Shown here: positions 1-9,409 of the stretch, one piece after another
Layout: the number at the start of each line of letters is the position of its first letter
Numbering within the stretch: position 1 is the stretch's first letter
Assembly (NCBI GenBank): GCA_049975245.1
Contig: JBNGDB010000014.1
Span: 1-60,553, forward strand
DNA from: UBA117 sp049975245
GTDB taxonomy: Archaea; Methanobacteriota; Methanobacteria; Methanobacteriales; Methanobacteriaceae
Length of the DNA stretch: 60,553 bases
Direction of reading: 5' to 3'
Notes under the pieces: generated by a model
Told to the model about the DNA's origin: nothing
Seen by the model: only the letters and a program-made list of their open reading frames with translations
Databases searched by the model: none
Made by a program: the position numbers and the translations under genes

Positions 1-115
1 GAAATCCAAGAAATTTACGCTCTAGAAAATTTCACCTAAAACAGACACCCTGTTAATTTAATAAGTTTATTAGATTGAAATCGATTATTTAGTATTTTTT
101 TATTATTTAATTTAT

Positions 116-1531
116 TTATATTTTCTTTAAATCTATAATGCATATTTTATATTTAGTATTTGAATAAATTGGTATTGTATTATTGGGAGTGGTCATATTA
201 AGCTCTAATACAATGTAGCCTACATTATCGTTTATAACATCTGAATAACTAAAATTTCCGGATAAATACTTCTTCTTATTTAATCCCTGAATAGAACCAG
301 GGCCATATCCGCCCTCTGAAACAGGCTGCCGAGAAATAGAAACAATCAAAGGATCCATTTCATAATTAGAAGTTATAACCACTCTTTCTTTATCCCCATT
401 AATTTTAAACCATTGAGAAATATCTAATTCCTCAGAGTTAATGAATGGTGCAAGATTATTTGCTCCAGTTACTCCGGAAAAAACAGCAAAAAATATAATA
501 ATAAAGACTAACGCTCTATACATATTTTTATTAATGTATTTTCGTATATTTAACAAACCACAAGCTGCAAGTATTACTATAAAAAATATACTAAAGGTCA
601 ATATTCTATCACTTAAAATAGATATTCCTAACCAATAAATCTGGCTCAATAATATTAAAGATATGCCACCAGATAAAATTAGTATGTCTTTATTTAACCT
701 TCTTTTAAATGCTAAAAAACAACCTATTAAAGCAAAAATAATAGTTATTATCCCAAAAAATTTAACATATGCGGTGAGAGGTAAAATTACTCCCTCAGGA
801 TTATTAAAAATGAATCCATGCATTATAACAAGCGGAATCCACCATATTGAAGCTAAAATTAGCATAGGAATTAAAAGTAATCCAAATATCTTTAAATTGC
901 CTTTTCTATTAATTTTAATTATTAGCGTGTAAACAGCTAAAACAAAAAGTAAGCACAATGCAGTTAAAGAATGGGTTAATAATATTAAACCACTTAATAT
1001 TCCAGAAATAATTGCCATTTTGTAATTATTATTTTCAATTGCAGTAAAATAATAATAAATGACCATAGGGAATAAAATTAAGGCCATTCCTTCAGGTATA
1101 GGCAACATGAACCGGAAATATGGAACAGAAAACATCAATAAAAATCCGGCAAAAACCCCAGTATAAAGATTATATAATTTATTAGCTGCGTAACTAAAAG
1201 ATAAAACTATTAATGAAGCTAAAAATGGTTGTAATAATCTGGCAATCAAAAAAGGATCACTTTTTAGGATTAAACTTGAAAATGCTATAAAATAATGCAA
1301 TAGTGGCGGATAAAAAATGGGTCTTCCATAGGGGGCAAAAGTAAGTGGATCAAAAAATGTTATTCCAACCTCCATGTACAATTTTGCCATGTGCACATGG
1401 TAGTATACATCCCAACTTAAGGGCCATTGATATTTAAGTGTTGGAATTAAAGTTATAAAAAAGGTTATAATAACTGGTATACTTAAAATGAATAGAGACT
1501 TGTTTCTTTTTATTATAGGAAACTTTAGCAT
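116..1531 (-). CDS. Multi-pass membrane protein, GT-C-like glycosyltransferase
   Basis: A 471-residue polytopic membrane protein, probably a lipid-dependent glycosyltransferase of the broad GT-C fold, acting on the outer face of the membrane. About 10 to 12 hydrophobic segments are visible. The first extracytoplasmic loop holds an acidic/His motif (WDVYYHVHMA) and a FDPLTFAPYG stretch, resembling the catalytic loop of STT3/PMT-type enzymes. A short soluble tail of about 85 residues ends the protein. I start at 1531 rather than the upstream ATG at 1537, because a GAGG ribosome site touches 1537 but sits six bases before 1531. It is divergent from a GT2 glycosyltransferase and a flippase-like gene, which supports a surface-glycan role. 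Exact donor and acceptor are unknown. Confidence 0.6.
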   Translation of the reverse strand: MLKFPIIKRNKSLFILSIPVIITFFITLIPTLKYQWPLSWDVYYHVHMAKLYMEVGITFFDPLTFAPYGRPIFYPPLLHYFIAFSSLILKSDPFLIARLLQPFLASLIVLSFSYAANKLYNLYTGVFAGFLLMFSVPYFRFMLPIPEGMALILFPMVIYYYFTAIENNNYKMAIISGILSGLILLTHSLTALCLLFVLAVYTLIIKINRKGNLKIFGLLLIPMLILASIWWIPLVIMHGFIFNNPEGVILPLTAYVKFFGIITIIFALIGCFLAFKRRLNKDILILSGGISLILLSQIYWLGISILSDRILTFSIFFIVILAACGLLNIRKYINKNMYRALVFIIIFFAVFSGVTGANNLAPFINSEELDISQWFKINGDKERVVITSNYEMDPLIVSISRQPVSEGGYGPGSIQGLNKKKYLSGNFSYSDVINDNVGYIVLELNMTTPNNTIPIYSNTKYKICIIDLKKI

Positions 1532-1625
1532 AAACATCCTCTTTTTTTCATTAATAATAAAGAATCGATTGTATTAATTTATAGGTATATTATATAAAAG
1601 TTTTAAAATTATATGAGGAGCAAAA

Positions 1626-2309
1626 ATGAGAATTATTAGTATAATTCCCGCCTACAATGAAGAAAAATTTATTAAAAAAGTGGTAGAATGTTGTGGAAAA
1701 CATTCTGATGTAGTAGTAGTTGACGATGGATCCAATGATCAAACTAGTGCAATGGCAGAAAGCGCAGGAGCAGTTGTACTAAAACATTCCAAAAATTTAG
1801 GTAAAGGTGCAGCAATCAAAACTGGACTGAAATATTTACTAAAAAATTCTTATGATGCTGTAATATTAATAGATGGCGATGGACAGCACGATCCATCCTA
1901 TATCCCTCAATTTGTATCAATTTTAGATGATGCTAAGATAGTGATGGGATCAAGATTTAAGGAAAAATTTCCAGAAAACATGCCCATTCAGCGTAAACTC
2001 TCAAATAAGATAACAACTAGAATTATAAGATATGTGACCGGATATCAAATCACTGATAGCCAAAGTGGATACCGACTGATTTCATCAGATATAATAAATC
2101 TATTTGTGGACATAAAATATAATGACTATGTATTTGAATCAGAAATGCTCTATAAAGCCTCTAAAATGGGTATAAAAATAAAAGAGATAAGCATACCTTG
2201 TGATTATGGAACTGAAAAATCATATGTGACCCTTAAAAATGCATTAAATTATGTAATTTTCATAATAATACATTTATTAATGAAGTTGAAAGGGAGAATA
2301 TATCATTGA
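1626..2309 (+). CDS. Family 2 glycosyltransferase, dolichol-phosphate sugar synthase-like
   Basis: A 227-residue GT2 enzyme that would transfer a sugar from a nucleotide sugar to a polyprenyl phosphate or glycolipid at the cytoplasmic membrane face. The N-terminus has the nucleotide-binding motif PAYNEE (residues 8-13) and VVVDDGSNDQT (near 30-40). The metal-binding signature IDGDGQHDP lies near residues 82-90. A hydrophobic C-terminal segment may dock it to the membrane. Length fits the DPM1-like subfamily. An ideal GAGGAG ribosome site precedes the ATG by four bases. Its stop overlaps the TTG start of the next gene, so the two are translationally coupled. The sugar cannot be told from sequence. 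Confidence 0.85.
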   Translation: MRIISIIPAYNEEKFIKKVVECCGKHSDVVVVDDGSNDQTSAMAESAGAVVLKHSKNLGKGAAIKTGLKYLLKNSYDAVILIDGDGQHDPSYIPQFVSILDDAKIVMGSRFKEKFPENMPIQRKLSNKITTRIIRYVTGYQITDSQSGYRLISSDIINLFVDIKYNDYVFESEMLYKASKMGIKIKEISIPCDYGTEKSYVTLKNALNYVIFIIIHLLMKLKGRIYH

Positions 2310-3310
2310 AAAGATTTTACATATTTATTATTAGTATAGCCCTTATTATAATCTTAATATTATGGATAGGGCCACTCCAAATCATTGAAGCATTTAAATC
2401 TGCTGATTGGAGGCTTTTATTACTGGCGGTGATTCTTCATTTAATTGCAGTAGGATTAAGGGCTGTAAGATGGGGGTTTATAATAAACAAACCTAAAGAA
2501 TTTAAAAATAATTACATTGTTAAAACTATCGGCCTTTTCGCTGGTAATTTCAGCCCGGTTAGAACGGCAGGAGAGCCTGTTACAGCCATTGCCGGGAAAA
2601 ATATTAACAAAATAAGTGTTTCTGAAGGATTATCTGCCGGTTTAACTGAAAGATTCTTTGACTTCGTTATTGTGGGTCTTCTTCTGTTAATTTCCTGTAT
2701 TTGGCTGCCAAAAATACGTTTTCTAGCCATAATTGGGGGATTTTTATCGTTAAGCTTTGTTGTTCTTATTTATTTAGTTAACTGGCGAGAAAATTTCAGC
2801 ATATGGCTCTATGAAAAGATACATCCCATATTTGAGAAATTACCTATCAAAGAAGAGGTTGTGGATAATTTTTATGAAAAGATAGTTGAAGTATTAAAAA
2901 GCATGGTTACTTACACCAAATCATTTACTACCTATAAAAACCTGAGCTTAGTTGTAATATTATCTATCGTAGCATGGTTAGTAGAATGTCTCCGTTTACT
3001 TACAGTTTTTTATGCATTCAACCTAGAAATCAATTTTATAGCAGTGATTATCATATTTTTACTGGCAAATATAATTGGAGTAGTTTCTGTACTGCCCGGA
3101 GGTATTGGTTCTATAGAAATATCCCTAACAGGATTATTTGTTTTATTTGGAGTGCCAGAAGCGTTAAGTGGTAGTATTGCTCTGGCAGATCGGTTAGTTT
3201 CATTTTGGGTGGTTACAGTATTAGGGCTGATTTTTTCGTTTTATTATGCAAAAGACATCCTGGATGAAATTAAAAAATTTAGTATCGACCTTAAAATATC
3301 CAAAAAATAG
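2306..3310 (+). CDS. UPF0104 / LPG-synthase transmembrane-domain family protein
   Basis: A 334-residue integral membrane protein of the family that includes the flippase domain of bacterial MprF and archaeal AglD-type membrane proteins. Six to eight hydrophobic helices are visible, with the family-typical stretches LIAVGLRAVRWGFI, FSPVRTAGEP and VLPGGIGSIE. The start is a TTG overlapping the stop of the upstream glycosyltransferase (TTGA), with an AGGGAG ribosome site. The pairing of a GT2 enzyme with this family is common in archaea and suggests making or moving a glycolipid. No soluble transferase domain is present. Confidence 0.75.
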   Translation: MKRFYIFIISIALIIILILWIGPLQIIEAFKSADWRLLLLAVILHLIAVGLRAVRWGFIINKPKEFKNNYIVKTIGLFAGNFSPVRTAGEPVTAIAGKNINKISVSEGLSAGLTERFFDFVIVGLLLLISCIWLPKIRFLAIIGGFLSLSFVVLIYLVNWRENFSIWLYEKIHPIFEKLPIKEEVVDNFYEKIVEVLKSMVTYTKSFTTYKNLSLVVILSIVAWLVECLRLLTVFYAFNLEINFIAVIIIFLLANIIGVVSVLPGGIGSIEISLTGLFVLFGVPEALSGSIALADRLVSFWVVTVLGLIFSFYYAKDILDEIKKFSIDLKISKK

Positions 3311-3315
3311 CAATA

Positions 3316-3708
3316 TTAAACCAGAATTTTAATTGATTTCCCATCTTTTATTATAATCTCAGTATACCCCTTATATTCAGTAACTGTTCCAACTATTCTT
3401 ATTCTATGATTTCTAAGTGATTTAAGGGTTAAATTATTTTCTTCAAATTCATGTACTGTTTTTTCAAAGATAATAACATTTATTTTACCTGTATCATCAA
3501 TTATTTCTAAAAAATAAGTATTGCTGTTTTTAGATTTATCTAAATTAGATACGTATCCTTCTACTGATACTTCTTCATCTAACATGCCTTTGTCAATATC
3601 ACTAATTTTAATTTCTCTAGGCATAATATAACTTGAAAAAATAGTCATTCCAATTATTCCTATGATAGCTGTGAAAAATGCCATTTTTAATATATCATGA
3701 TCATTCAT
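3316..3708 (-). CDS. Membrane-anchored OB-fold protein
   Basis: A 130-residue protein with one N-terminal transmembrane helix (about residues 9-29) followed by a single OB-fold of the nucleic-acid-binding (tRNA_anti-like) type. Supporting stretches are VSVEGYVSNL, YFLEIIDDTGKINVIIFE and HRIRIVGTVTEYKGYTEIIIK. An AGGAG ribosome site precedes the ATG. The predicted topology puts the OB domain outside the membrane if the N-terminus is cytoplasmic, which is odd for a nucleic-acid binder. It is convergent with the flippase-like gene and lies downstream of a DNA ligase. Function is unknown. Confidence 0.65.
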   Translation of the reverse strand: MNDHDILKMAFFTAIIGIIGMTIFSSYIMPREIKISDIDKGMLDEEVSVEGYVSNLDKSKNSNTYFLEIIDDTGKINVIIFEKTVHEFEENNLTLKSLRNHRIRIVGTVTEYKGYTEIIIKDGKSIKILV

Positions 3709-3859
3709 AAAATTTGCTCCTTGAGTAATACTAATTAAAAATAGTATTTAAATTTTACAGTTTAGTATTACTGATAGAATAAGTAGGAAATTTGATAAAA
3801 TACTAAAATATTTTATGCATATTAATTTTTTAAATTTAATATAATTTATAATAATAAAA

Positions 3860-5539
3860 TTATGATTTAGCAGTCTTGAACATTGATTCCACTCTATCTA
3901 AAGTGTCAATATCTTCAACACCTTTATCTTCCCTTATCCCCTTAACTACTGGGAATCTCAATGAAAATCCACTTTCATACTCTGGACTTTTAACAATTTC
4001 ACTATAGGCAACTTCCAGTACTACTTTAGGCACTACTTCGATTTTTCTTCCCTTTTTATCTATTAAAAGTTCTTCCATCTTATCAGAAAGCGTTACCAAA
4101 GTCTTATCATCCAAACCCGTTGCCACATGAGCTAGAGTTTTAAGATCATCCCCATCTTTTAAGGCTAAAAGATAAGATCCAATAAGGTGGGCCCTTTTGC
4201 CCCTGCCATAAGTTCCACCCACTACCACGAGATCGAGAGTTTCAGGCTCAGCCTTAAATTTAAGCATTTTTTTACCTCTAATTCCCGGAATATAAGGAGC
4301 TTTGGGATCTTTTATCATTATACCTTCGTGGCCTAATTCTATAGAAGTATTGAAAAGATTTACTGCATCTTGAATATTTTCAGGAGTTACTTTTACTTGT
4401 CGGCTAAGTTCTACTTTATTTTCTTCAATTTTTACTATCTTTTCCAGTATATGGCGTCTTTCTTCAAAGGGTTCATCTATCAATGGTTTATCATAAAATA
4501 AAACATCAAAAAGATAAAGTGTTAGGGGAACTTTTTCCATAGCCTTTTCTATATCATATTTTCTCCTGATTCTCTGTAAAATATACTGGAAAGAAATGGG
4601 TTTTCCTTCTTTGGTAACTATTATTTCTCCTTCTACAATAAAATCTTGCTTTGGTAAAGACTTTTCAACGTAAGAAATGATATCTGGAACTGCATTTCCA
4701 ATATTTTCCAGTCTACGAGTGAAAATCCGTATTTCACTATTTTTCCTATGAATCTGTACCCTTATCCCATCATATTTAGTCTCACAGTATGCTCCGCCAA
4801 GTTCATTTATACTAGTTTCAATACCTTCTGAAAGCTGAGCCAGCATAGGTTTAACAGGTTTTCCCGGTTTTAAACTCAATTTCTTAAGACCTTCTTCGCC
4901 CTCACCACATGAAACTTTAGCTACTAAACCTAAATCGTTAGTTAACATGTGAGCACGTTCCACCACGTCGGAGTTTATATGGAATGCTTTAGCAAGGGCA
5001 TCCCTGATTGTGCCTTCACCTACCCCCACTCTTAACTCCTCCATTACAGTTCTAGCAATATATTTCGCTTCTTTTGCAGATGCAGAAGAAAATAATTCTA
5101 ATAAACTATCAATTTTTTTGGATTGAGCCCCCTTTCCTGATATGTTCGCCATTCGCCGAATGTTGTTATAAACTTTTTTTATAGTTAGAGTTTTAGAAAA
5201 AAAGGTGGTTTGTGTTCTATTTTTGAAAAGTTCTTCTGTAGCACTGCCTATATCTCCCGTATCTCGAAGTTTATCTTCTACATCAGCAGCAGTTACACCT
5301 ACAACTGTAGCAATAGATTTCATGAGAAGTTTAGAACCTACACCTATCTCCTCTTGACTTTTAGAAGGAAATACTTCTCCAAGAGTCATCATAGTAACGA
5401 TGGGTAGTATTTCTGCGTCTAAACTTTTATAAAAGTCAGATAGAATGGAAGTTTTTTCCAGTCTCTTAGTTGTGGATTCCAACGCTTCATATACGTCCAC
5501 AAGCTCTTTATAATTCATATTACTCTCGGAGTTTGACAT
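3860..5539 (-). CDS. lig: ATP-dependent DNA ligase (first of two)
   Basis: Joins nicks in duplex DNA using ATP during replication and repair. The protein is 559 residues from the chosen start, normal for archaeal ligases. It has an N-terminal DNA-binding domain (about 1-220), a nucleotidyltransferase domain with the adenylated lysine in the motif I stretch KYDGIRVQIH, and a C-terminal OB domain containing VVVGGTYGRGKRAHLIGSY. I choose the ATG at 5539 because a GTGAT ribosome site lies three bases upstream. An in-frame ATG at 5566 would add nine residues without a site. A second ligase lies at 7342-9108. Its upstream spacer is AT-rich, consistent with its own promoter. Confidence 0.93.
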   Translation of the reverse strand: MSNSESNMNYKELVDVYEALESTTKRLEKTSILSDFYKSLDAEILPIVTMMTLGEVFPSKSQEEIGVGSKLLMKSIATVVGVTAADVEDKLRDTGDIGSATEELFKNRTQTTFFSKTLTIKKVYNNIRRMANISGKGAQSKKIDSLLELFSSASAKEAKYIARTVMEELRVGVGEGTIRDALAKAFHINSDVVERAHMLTNDLGLVAKVSCGEGEEGLKKLSLKPGKPVKPMLAQLSEGIETSINELGGAYCETKYDGIRVQIHRKNSEIRIFTRRLENIGNAVPDIISYVEKSLPKQDFIVEGEIIVTKEGKPISFQYILQRIRRKYDIEKAMEKVPLTLYLFDVLFYDKPLIDEPFEERRHILEKIVKIEENKVELSRQVKVTPENIQDAVNLFNTSIELGHEGIMIKDPKAPYIPGIRGKKMLKFKAEPETLDLVVVGGTYGRGKRAHLIGSYLLALKDGDDLKTLAHVATGLDDKTLVTLSDKMEELLIDKKGRKIEVVPKVVLEVAYSEIVKSPEYESGFSLRFPVVKGIREDKGVEDIDTLDRVESMFKTAKS

Positions 5540-5914
5540 AATATCACAGCAAATAATTAATCCCATTTAAAGATTCTCTATTATGAGTACTTATTTATTA
5601 TTAGTCTATTAAATATTTCATAATGTCCACAGTTGTGGATTATAATAGCACATTTAATTTTTAAATCTTTAAAATTCTTTATTTATTATTTAAAAAGGCA
5701 TTAATAGTTTAATATTCAATAATATATTATTTTTATGGTTTTTATATAATATAAATAAATTAAACTATTTTTTATTATAATTAAATATTTTAAGCTACTT
5801 TTAACAAAAATTTAAATTAAATTTTTCAATTATTACCTCATATGTATTGTAAATAAAAAATTAACTAGTTTTAACATCAAATATAATTCATATGAACTGG
5901 GATGGTGGAATAAA
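5540..5914. other. AT-rich divergent intergenic region
   Basis: This stretch separates the first DNA ligase (leftward) from the decayed fpg gene (rightward). It is strongly AT-rich with many poly-A and poly-T tracts. I see no open frame, tRNA or clear inverted repeat. It presumably holds the promoters of both flanking genes. Confidence 0.5.
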
Positions 5915-6704
5915 ATGCCAGAGCTTCCAGATGTAGAAGTTTTTAGAAGATATTTAAACAAAAACTCGCTTAATAAAACTATTAAAATGTTAATGCGAAC
6001 CCGGAAATACTTGAAAACGTCTCAAAATCGACTTTGGTAAAAAAATTAAAAAATAAAAAGTTTTTATCAACCAGCAGGTATGTAAATATCTTCTGGTTAA
6101 TACAGATAATAAATACTTGTTAATATTCCATTTGGGAATGCCATTTGGGAATGACTGGTAAATTAAATATTTTAGAAATAATAATGAAAACCCAAAACAT
6201 ACTCGACTTCTTATAACTTTTAAAAATGGATTTAATCTGGCTTTTGACAACACCAGAAAATTTGGATGATAAAAATAAAGAAAAATTTCTAGAAAAAAAG
6301 AAATTAGGATCAGATGTTCTTAAAATTGATTTTAAAACTTTTCATGGGCTTTTGAATCTAGGATGGGAGGTATAAAATCTGCTTTAATGAACCAGCATTT
6401 AGTATCCGCTATTGGGAACATTTATTCCGACGAAATTCTATATCAATCAAACATACATCCTAAAACAAAAGTAAATAATTTAAATGAAAACGATCTTAAG
6501 CTAATTTTTAATAAAATGAGAAATGTTTTGCAAACTGCCATAGATAAAAATGCAAATCCATAAAATTTCCCAGATAACTACATTATTCCTAACAGAACCA
6601 AAGAAGGTAGATGTCCAGAATCAAACCATAAAATGGAAGTAACAAAAGTTTCAGGTAGAACATCATATTATTGTCCTGAATTTCAAAAAAAGATATATGA
6701 TTAA
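5915..6704 (+). pseudogene. Decayed formamidopyrimidine-DNA glycosylase
   Basis: A broken copy of Fpg/MutM, which removes oxidised purines from DNA. It opens with the perfect catalytic N-terminus MPELPDVE, then loses frame repeatedly. The remains can be followed in three frames: VNANPEILEN near 5985; the HLGM motif region at 6126-6165, disrupted by a 13-base tandem duplication; FDNTRKFG ending at a TGA near 6268; and the helix-two-turn-helix region SALMNQHLVSAIGNIYSDEI from 6375. An in-frame TAA stands at 6561-6563, after which NFPDNYIIPNRTKEGRCP continues. The terminal zinc finger has lost two of four cysteines (CPES and CPEF in place of CPxC). At least four frameshifts plus a stop make function very unlikely. 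Its end overlaps the uracil-DNA glycosylase start. Confidence 0.9.
6129..6154 (+). repeat. 13-bp tandem duplication inside the fpg pseudogene
   Basis: CCATTTGGGAATG occurs twice back to back (6129-6141 and 6142-6154). Removing one copy restores the conserved Fpg stretch FHLGMTGKLN, so the duplication is a recognisable inactivating mutation. Confidence 0.95.
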
Positions 6705-7266
6705 TCTTAAATCTAAAAATGATAACATGCAACTAGAAAATCTATGTGAAAAGGCCGGAAACTGTACCAAATGTCCTTTACATAAAAACAGGACAAATGT
6801 TGTTTTTGGCGAAGGTCCCTGCGATGCAAAAATAATGCTTATAGGAGAAGCCCCTGGCAAGAACGAGGATTTAACTGGAAGGCCATTTGTGGGGAGTGCT
6901 GGGAAAATATTAACTAATATAATCCAAGAGGCCCATATGGACCGTTCCAATATTTACATTACATCAATAGTTAAATGCAGACCTGAAGATAACCGAAAAC
7001 CCCGGAAAGCAGAGTACTCAACATGTATTGACCATTTTTTAAGTAAACAAATTGAAATTATTAATCCGGAGATCATTGGTCTTTTAGGAAATAGTTCAAT
7101 CTACGCCTTAATTGGTAAAAAAAATATCAATCAGATCCATGGGGAAATTTATGAAGTTAAGGATCAGAAATATATGGCAATGTTTCATCCTGCAGCAGTA
7201 TTATATAACCGTGCACTACTTCCAAAACTTAAAGAAGATATGCTAAAACTAGAAAAAATAAATTAA
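6697..7266 (+). CDS. Family 4 uracil-DNA glycosylase
   Basis: Removes uracil arising from cytosine deamination as the first step of base excision repair. The 189-residue protein has the family 4 active-site stretch GEAPGKNEDL near residues 51-60 and the C-terminal motif FHPAA. Two N-terminal cysteines in NCTKCPLH and two later ones (KCRPED and YSTCID) fit the four ligands of the [4Fe-4S] cluster of family 4/5 enzymes. The start at 6697 lies in the last codons of the fpg relic, so it may once have been co-transcribed with it. An internal ATG at 6727 would also keep all motifs. It sits between two DNA ligase genes. Confidence 0.92.
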   Translation: MINLKSKNDNMQLENLCEKAGNCTKCPLHKNRTNVVFGEGPCDAKIMLIGEAPGKNEDLTGRPFVGSAGKILTNIIQEAHMDRSNIYITSIVKCRPEDNRKPRKAEYSTCIDHFLSKQIEIINPEIIGLLGNSSIYALIGKKNINQIHGEIYEVKDQKYMAMFHPAAVLYNRALLPKLKEDMLKLEKIN

Positions 7267-7341
7267 TATGTATATTTATTTTTTAAAGATTTAATAAATT
7301 AGTATTTTAATATTGAATGCTTTAAACTATTCTTGTGAAAA

Positions 7342-9108
7342 TTATTGTTCCTCATACATCTGCAAAATTTCCTCTGAAGTTGTGGCTTGTTCTGGTGATT
7401 TTTCCCCTCTCCACCTGATAAATCTGGGAAATCTTAATGCCATGCCCTGTTTTTCTTCTTCATTCCAATTACAAGTGTGAACCGGGCTTTTAGTTATTTC
7501 AGAACCTAAAGCCTCAATAACATACTCCGGAGCGAAATAATAATCCGGTTCCATATTTTTATTTAAATCAAGTCTAGCAGGTTTTTTATCAACTAAAACA
7601 TCTGCCAATTTTTCAGGTAACTGTTCTAATTGTTTGTCTGTAAAACCTGTGCCCAGTTTTGTTACTGTCTCAAAAATATCATCTGCATGATTATATGCTG
7701 CACACAAAATTGCACCATAAGTTCCGCTCCTTCTGCCCCTGCCGGCAAATGCCCCAACTATAACTAAATCAAAAGTATCGGTTAAATTACTAATATACTC
7801 TTTCTTCCACTTAATCCAAGACCACTCCCGAGCACCGGCACGGTAATAAGAATCCTCTGCGCATGATTTACATACAATACCCTCCAAGTTCCTATCAATG
7901 CAATCCTGGAAAAAACTGTCTATCGTATCCAAATTTGAACTTACCACCCGACCCGCCAGATCAATATATTTAGAAGATTCTAATACATTTTCTAATTCTT
8001 TTCTCCTATCGGGGTAACATTTTTTTAGGAAAGATTCATTATTAATGTATAAAACATCGAAACATATGTATTTAACTGGAATCTTTTCCCGGTACTCTTT
8101 AATTTTATACTTTCTTCTTCTCTGCATCAATTTTTGGAATGGATAAAATTTTTTATCTTCAAAATCATAAGCAACAATTTCTCCATCTAATATTACATTT
8201 TCAACTTTTACATGTCTATTTATTTTTTCTACCACATCGGGAAATTGTTTTGTAACATTAGTCAGTCTTCTGGAGAATAATTTAACATTTTTACCCTCTT
8301 TATGGGCCTGAATTCTCTCTCCATCATATTTTTCTTCGGCAGCGATGTTTTCAGAACTAATTTTATCCTTAATTTTCGAAAAATCCGATATTCTCTGGGC
8401 TAACATTGCCTTTATAGGTTTATTTAATGTAATATCTATCCTTTTAACACCTTCAATGCCTTTTTTAAATAAAATTTTAGCAACATAGCCTATATCAGAA
8501 CTTACATTATATGCGTGTTCTAATTCATCTTTTTTTTCCTTTGTTTTGAAAACAGATACTGAAAGTCCGTATAATATGGTCATATCACCTACACCCAGCC
8601 TCATTCTTCCATTGGCTAACCTAGCAATATATTTTTTACTCAGCTGATCAGCTTCTATTAACATCGATGCTAAAGTTTTCTTTTTAATTTCGTAAGATCC
8701 TTCTCCGCTTGCCGTTGCGATTTTTCTAAAAGCATTATAAACATCATTAACAGATAAAACGTCTTTATAATTAAAAAATTCTTTAAATTTATTTTCTCTG
8801 GTTTTTATAATCTTTTGGGCAGTATTTCCAATATCGCCTAAATTTTTTGTCTCATTCTCCACAGATTCTTTATCCACATTGGCTGCAAGTGAAATTACTT
8901 GCTGCACCATTTTTTCATCCATTCCTAACTTAATGTCCTCATATTCAGGGCCAATCTGACCTAGTATCAAATAACAAATTTTATTGATTTCCTGTTTTTC
9001 TGATTCTTTAAAAATTTCAGAAAGAATTTCGATCATTTCGGTTTGAGAAGTGGTGTTTTCAAGTTTTTCTAGATAATCTGTAAATGTTTCAAATTTAATT
9101 TTAATCAC
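7342..9108 (-). CDS. ATP-dependent DNA ligase (second of two)
   Basis: A 588-residue ATP-dependent DNA ligase, clearly a diverged paralogue of the one at 3860-5539. The order is DNA-binding domain (about 1-235), adenylation domain with catalytic lysine 260 in EKYDGERIQAH, and an OB domain with VIVGAFAGRGRRSGTYGA. Motif stretches LFSRRLTNVT and DGEIVAYD are intact. The start is uncertain. A GTG at 9108 overlaps the GGTGAT ribosome site itself, whereas the same site lies four bases before an in-frame ATT codon at 9099, the usual spacing here. Two full-length ATP ligases are unusual for one archaeal chromosome. Division of labour between replication and repair is an inference. Confidence 0.9.
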   Translation of the reverse strand: MIKIKFETFTDYLEKLENTTSQTEMIEILSEIFKESEKQEINKICYLILGQIGPEYEDIKLGMDEKMVQQVISLAANVDKESVENETKNLGDIGNTAQKIIKTRENKFKEFFNYKDVLSVNDVYNAFRKIATASGEGSYEIKKKTLASMLIEADQLSKKYIARLANGRMRLGVGDMTILYGLSVSVFKTKEKKDELEHAYNVSSDIGYVAKILFKKGIEGVKRIDITLNKPIKAMLAQRISDFSKIKDKISSENIAAEEKYDGERIQAHKEGKNVKLFSRRLTNVTKQFPDVVEKINRHVKVENVILDGEIVAYDFEDKKFYPFQKLMQRRRKYKIKEYREKIPVKYICFDVLYINNESFLKKCYPDRRKELENVLESSKYIDLAGRVVSSNLDTIDSFFQDCIDRNLEGIVCKSCAEDSYYRAGAREWSWIKWKKEYISNLTDTFDLVIVGAFAGRGRRSGTYGAILCAAYNHADDIFETVTKLGTGFTDKQLEQLPEKLADVLVDKKPARLDLNKNMEPDYYFAPEYVIEALGSEITKSPVHTCNWNEEEKQGMALRFPRFIRWRGEKSPEQATTSEEILQMYEEQ

Positions 9109-9409
9109 CTAAAACATTATAAATTAAAAAAATTGAAACAAAAAATTGATAGACTTTTTTACAATAACTTTAACAAATAAGAAAAATTCATAAAAAAAAT
9201 TGATATTAATACAGATATAGTCTAAAAAATCAAATTAGATCATCCCCCATCAACATTTTATATGTGGCTGTTTTTATTTAATATTGATGAAAATAATTCA
9301 ATTAACAAAAATAGTTAGTTAATAGAATATCTAATATTGAATTTAAATAAAATAAGTTAATAGAATAATAATTTAATAATTGGCTACTTTTATAGACTAA
9401 TATTAACTT
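9109..9409. other. Non-coding AT-rich spacer
   Basis: No convincing gene is visible. The 12-mer AGTTAATAGAAT occurs twice (near 9317 and 9353) and a TGATGA box-C-like word sits near 9284, but I found no matching D box, so I do not call a C/D RNA. It lies upstream of the second ligase and downstream of the ferredoxin-thioredoxin reductase gene. Confidence 0.4.

Noticed and set aside
1..115. Short hairpin AACAG-ACACC-CTGTT near the left edge
   Set aside because: A five-base stem is too short to call, and no gene end is visible to its left.
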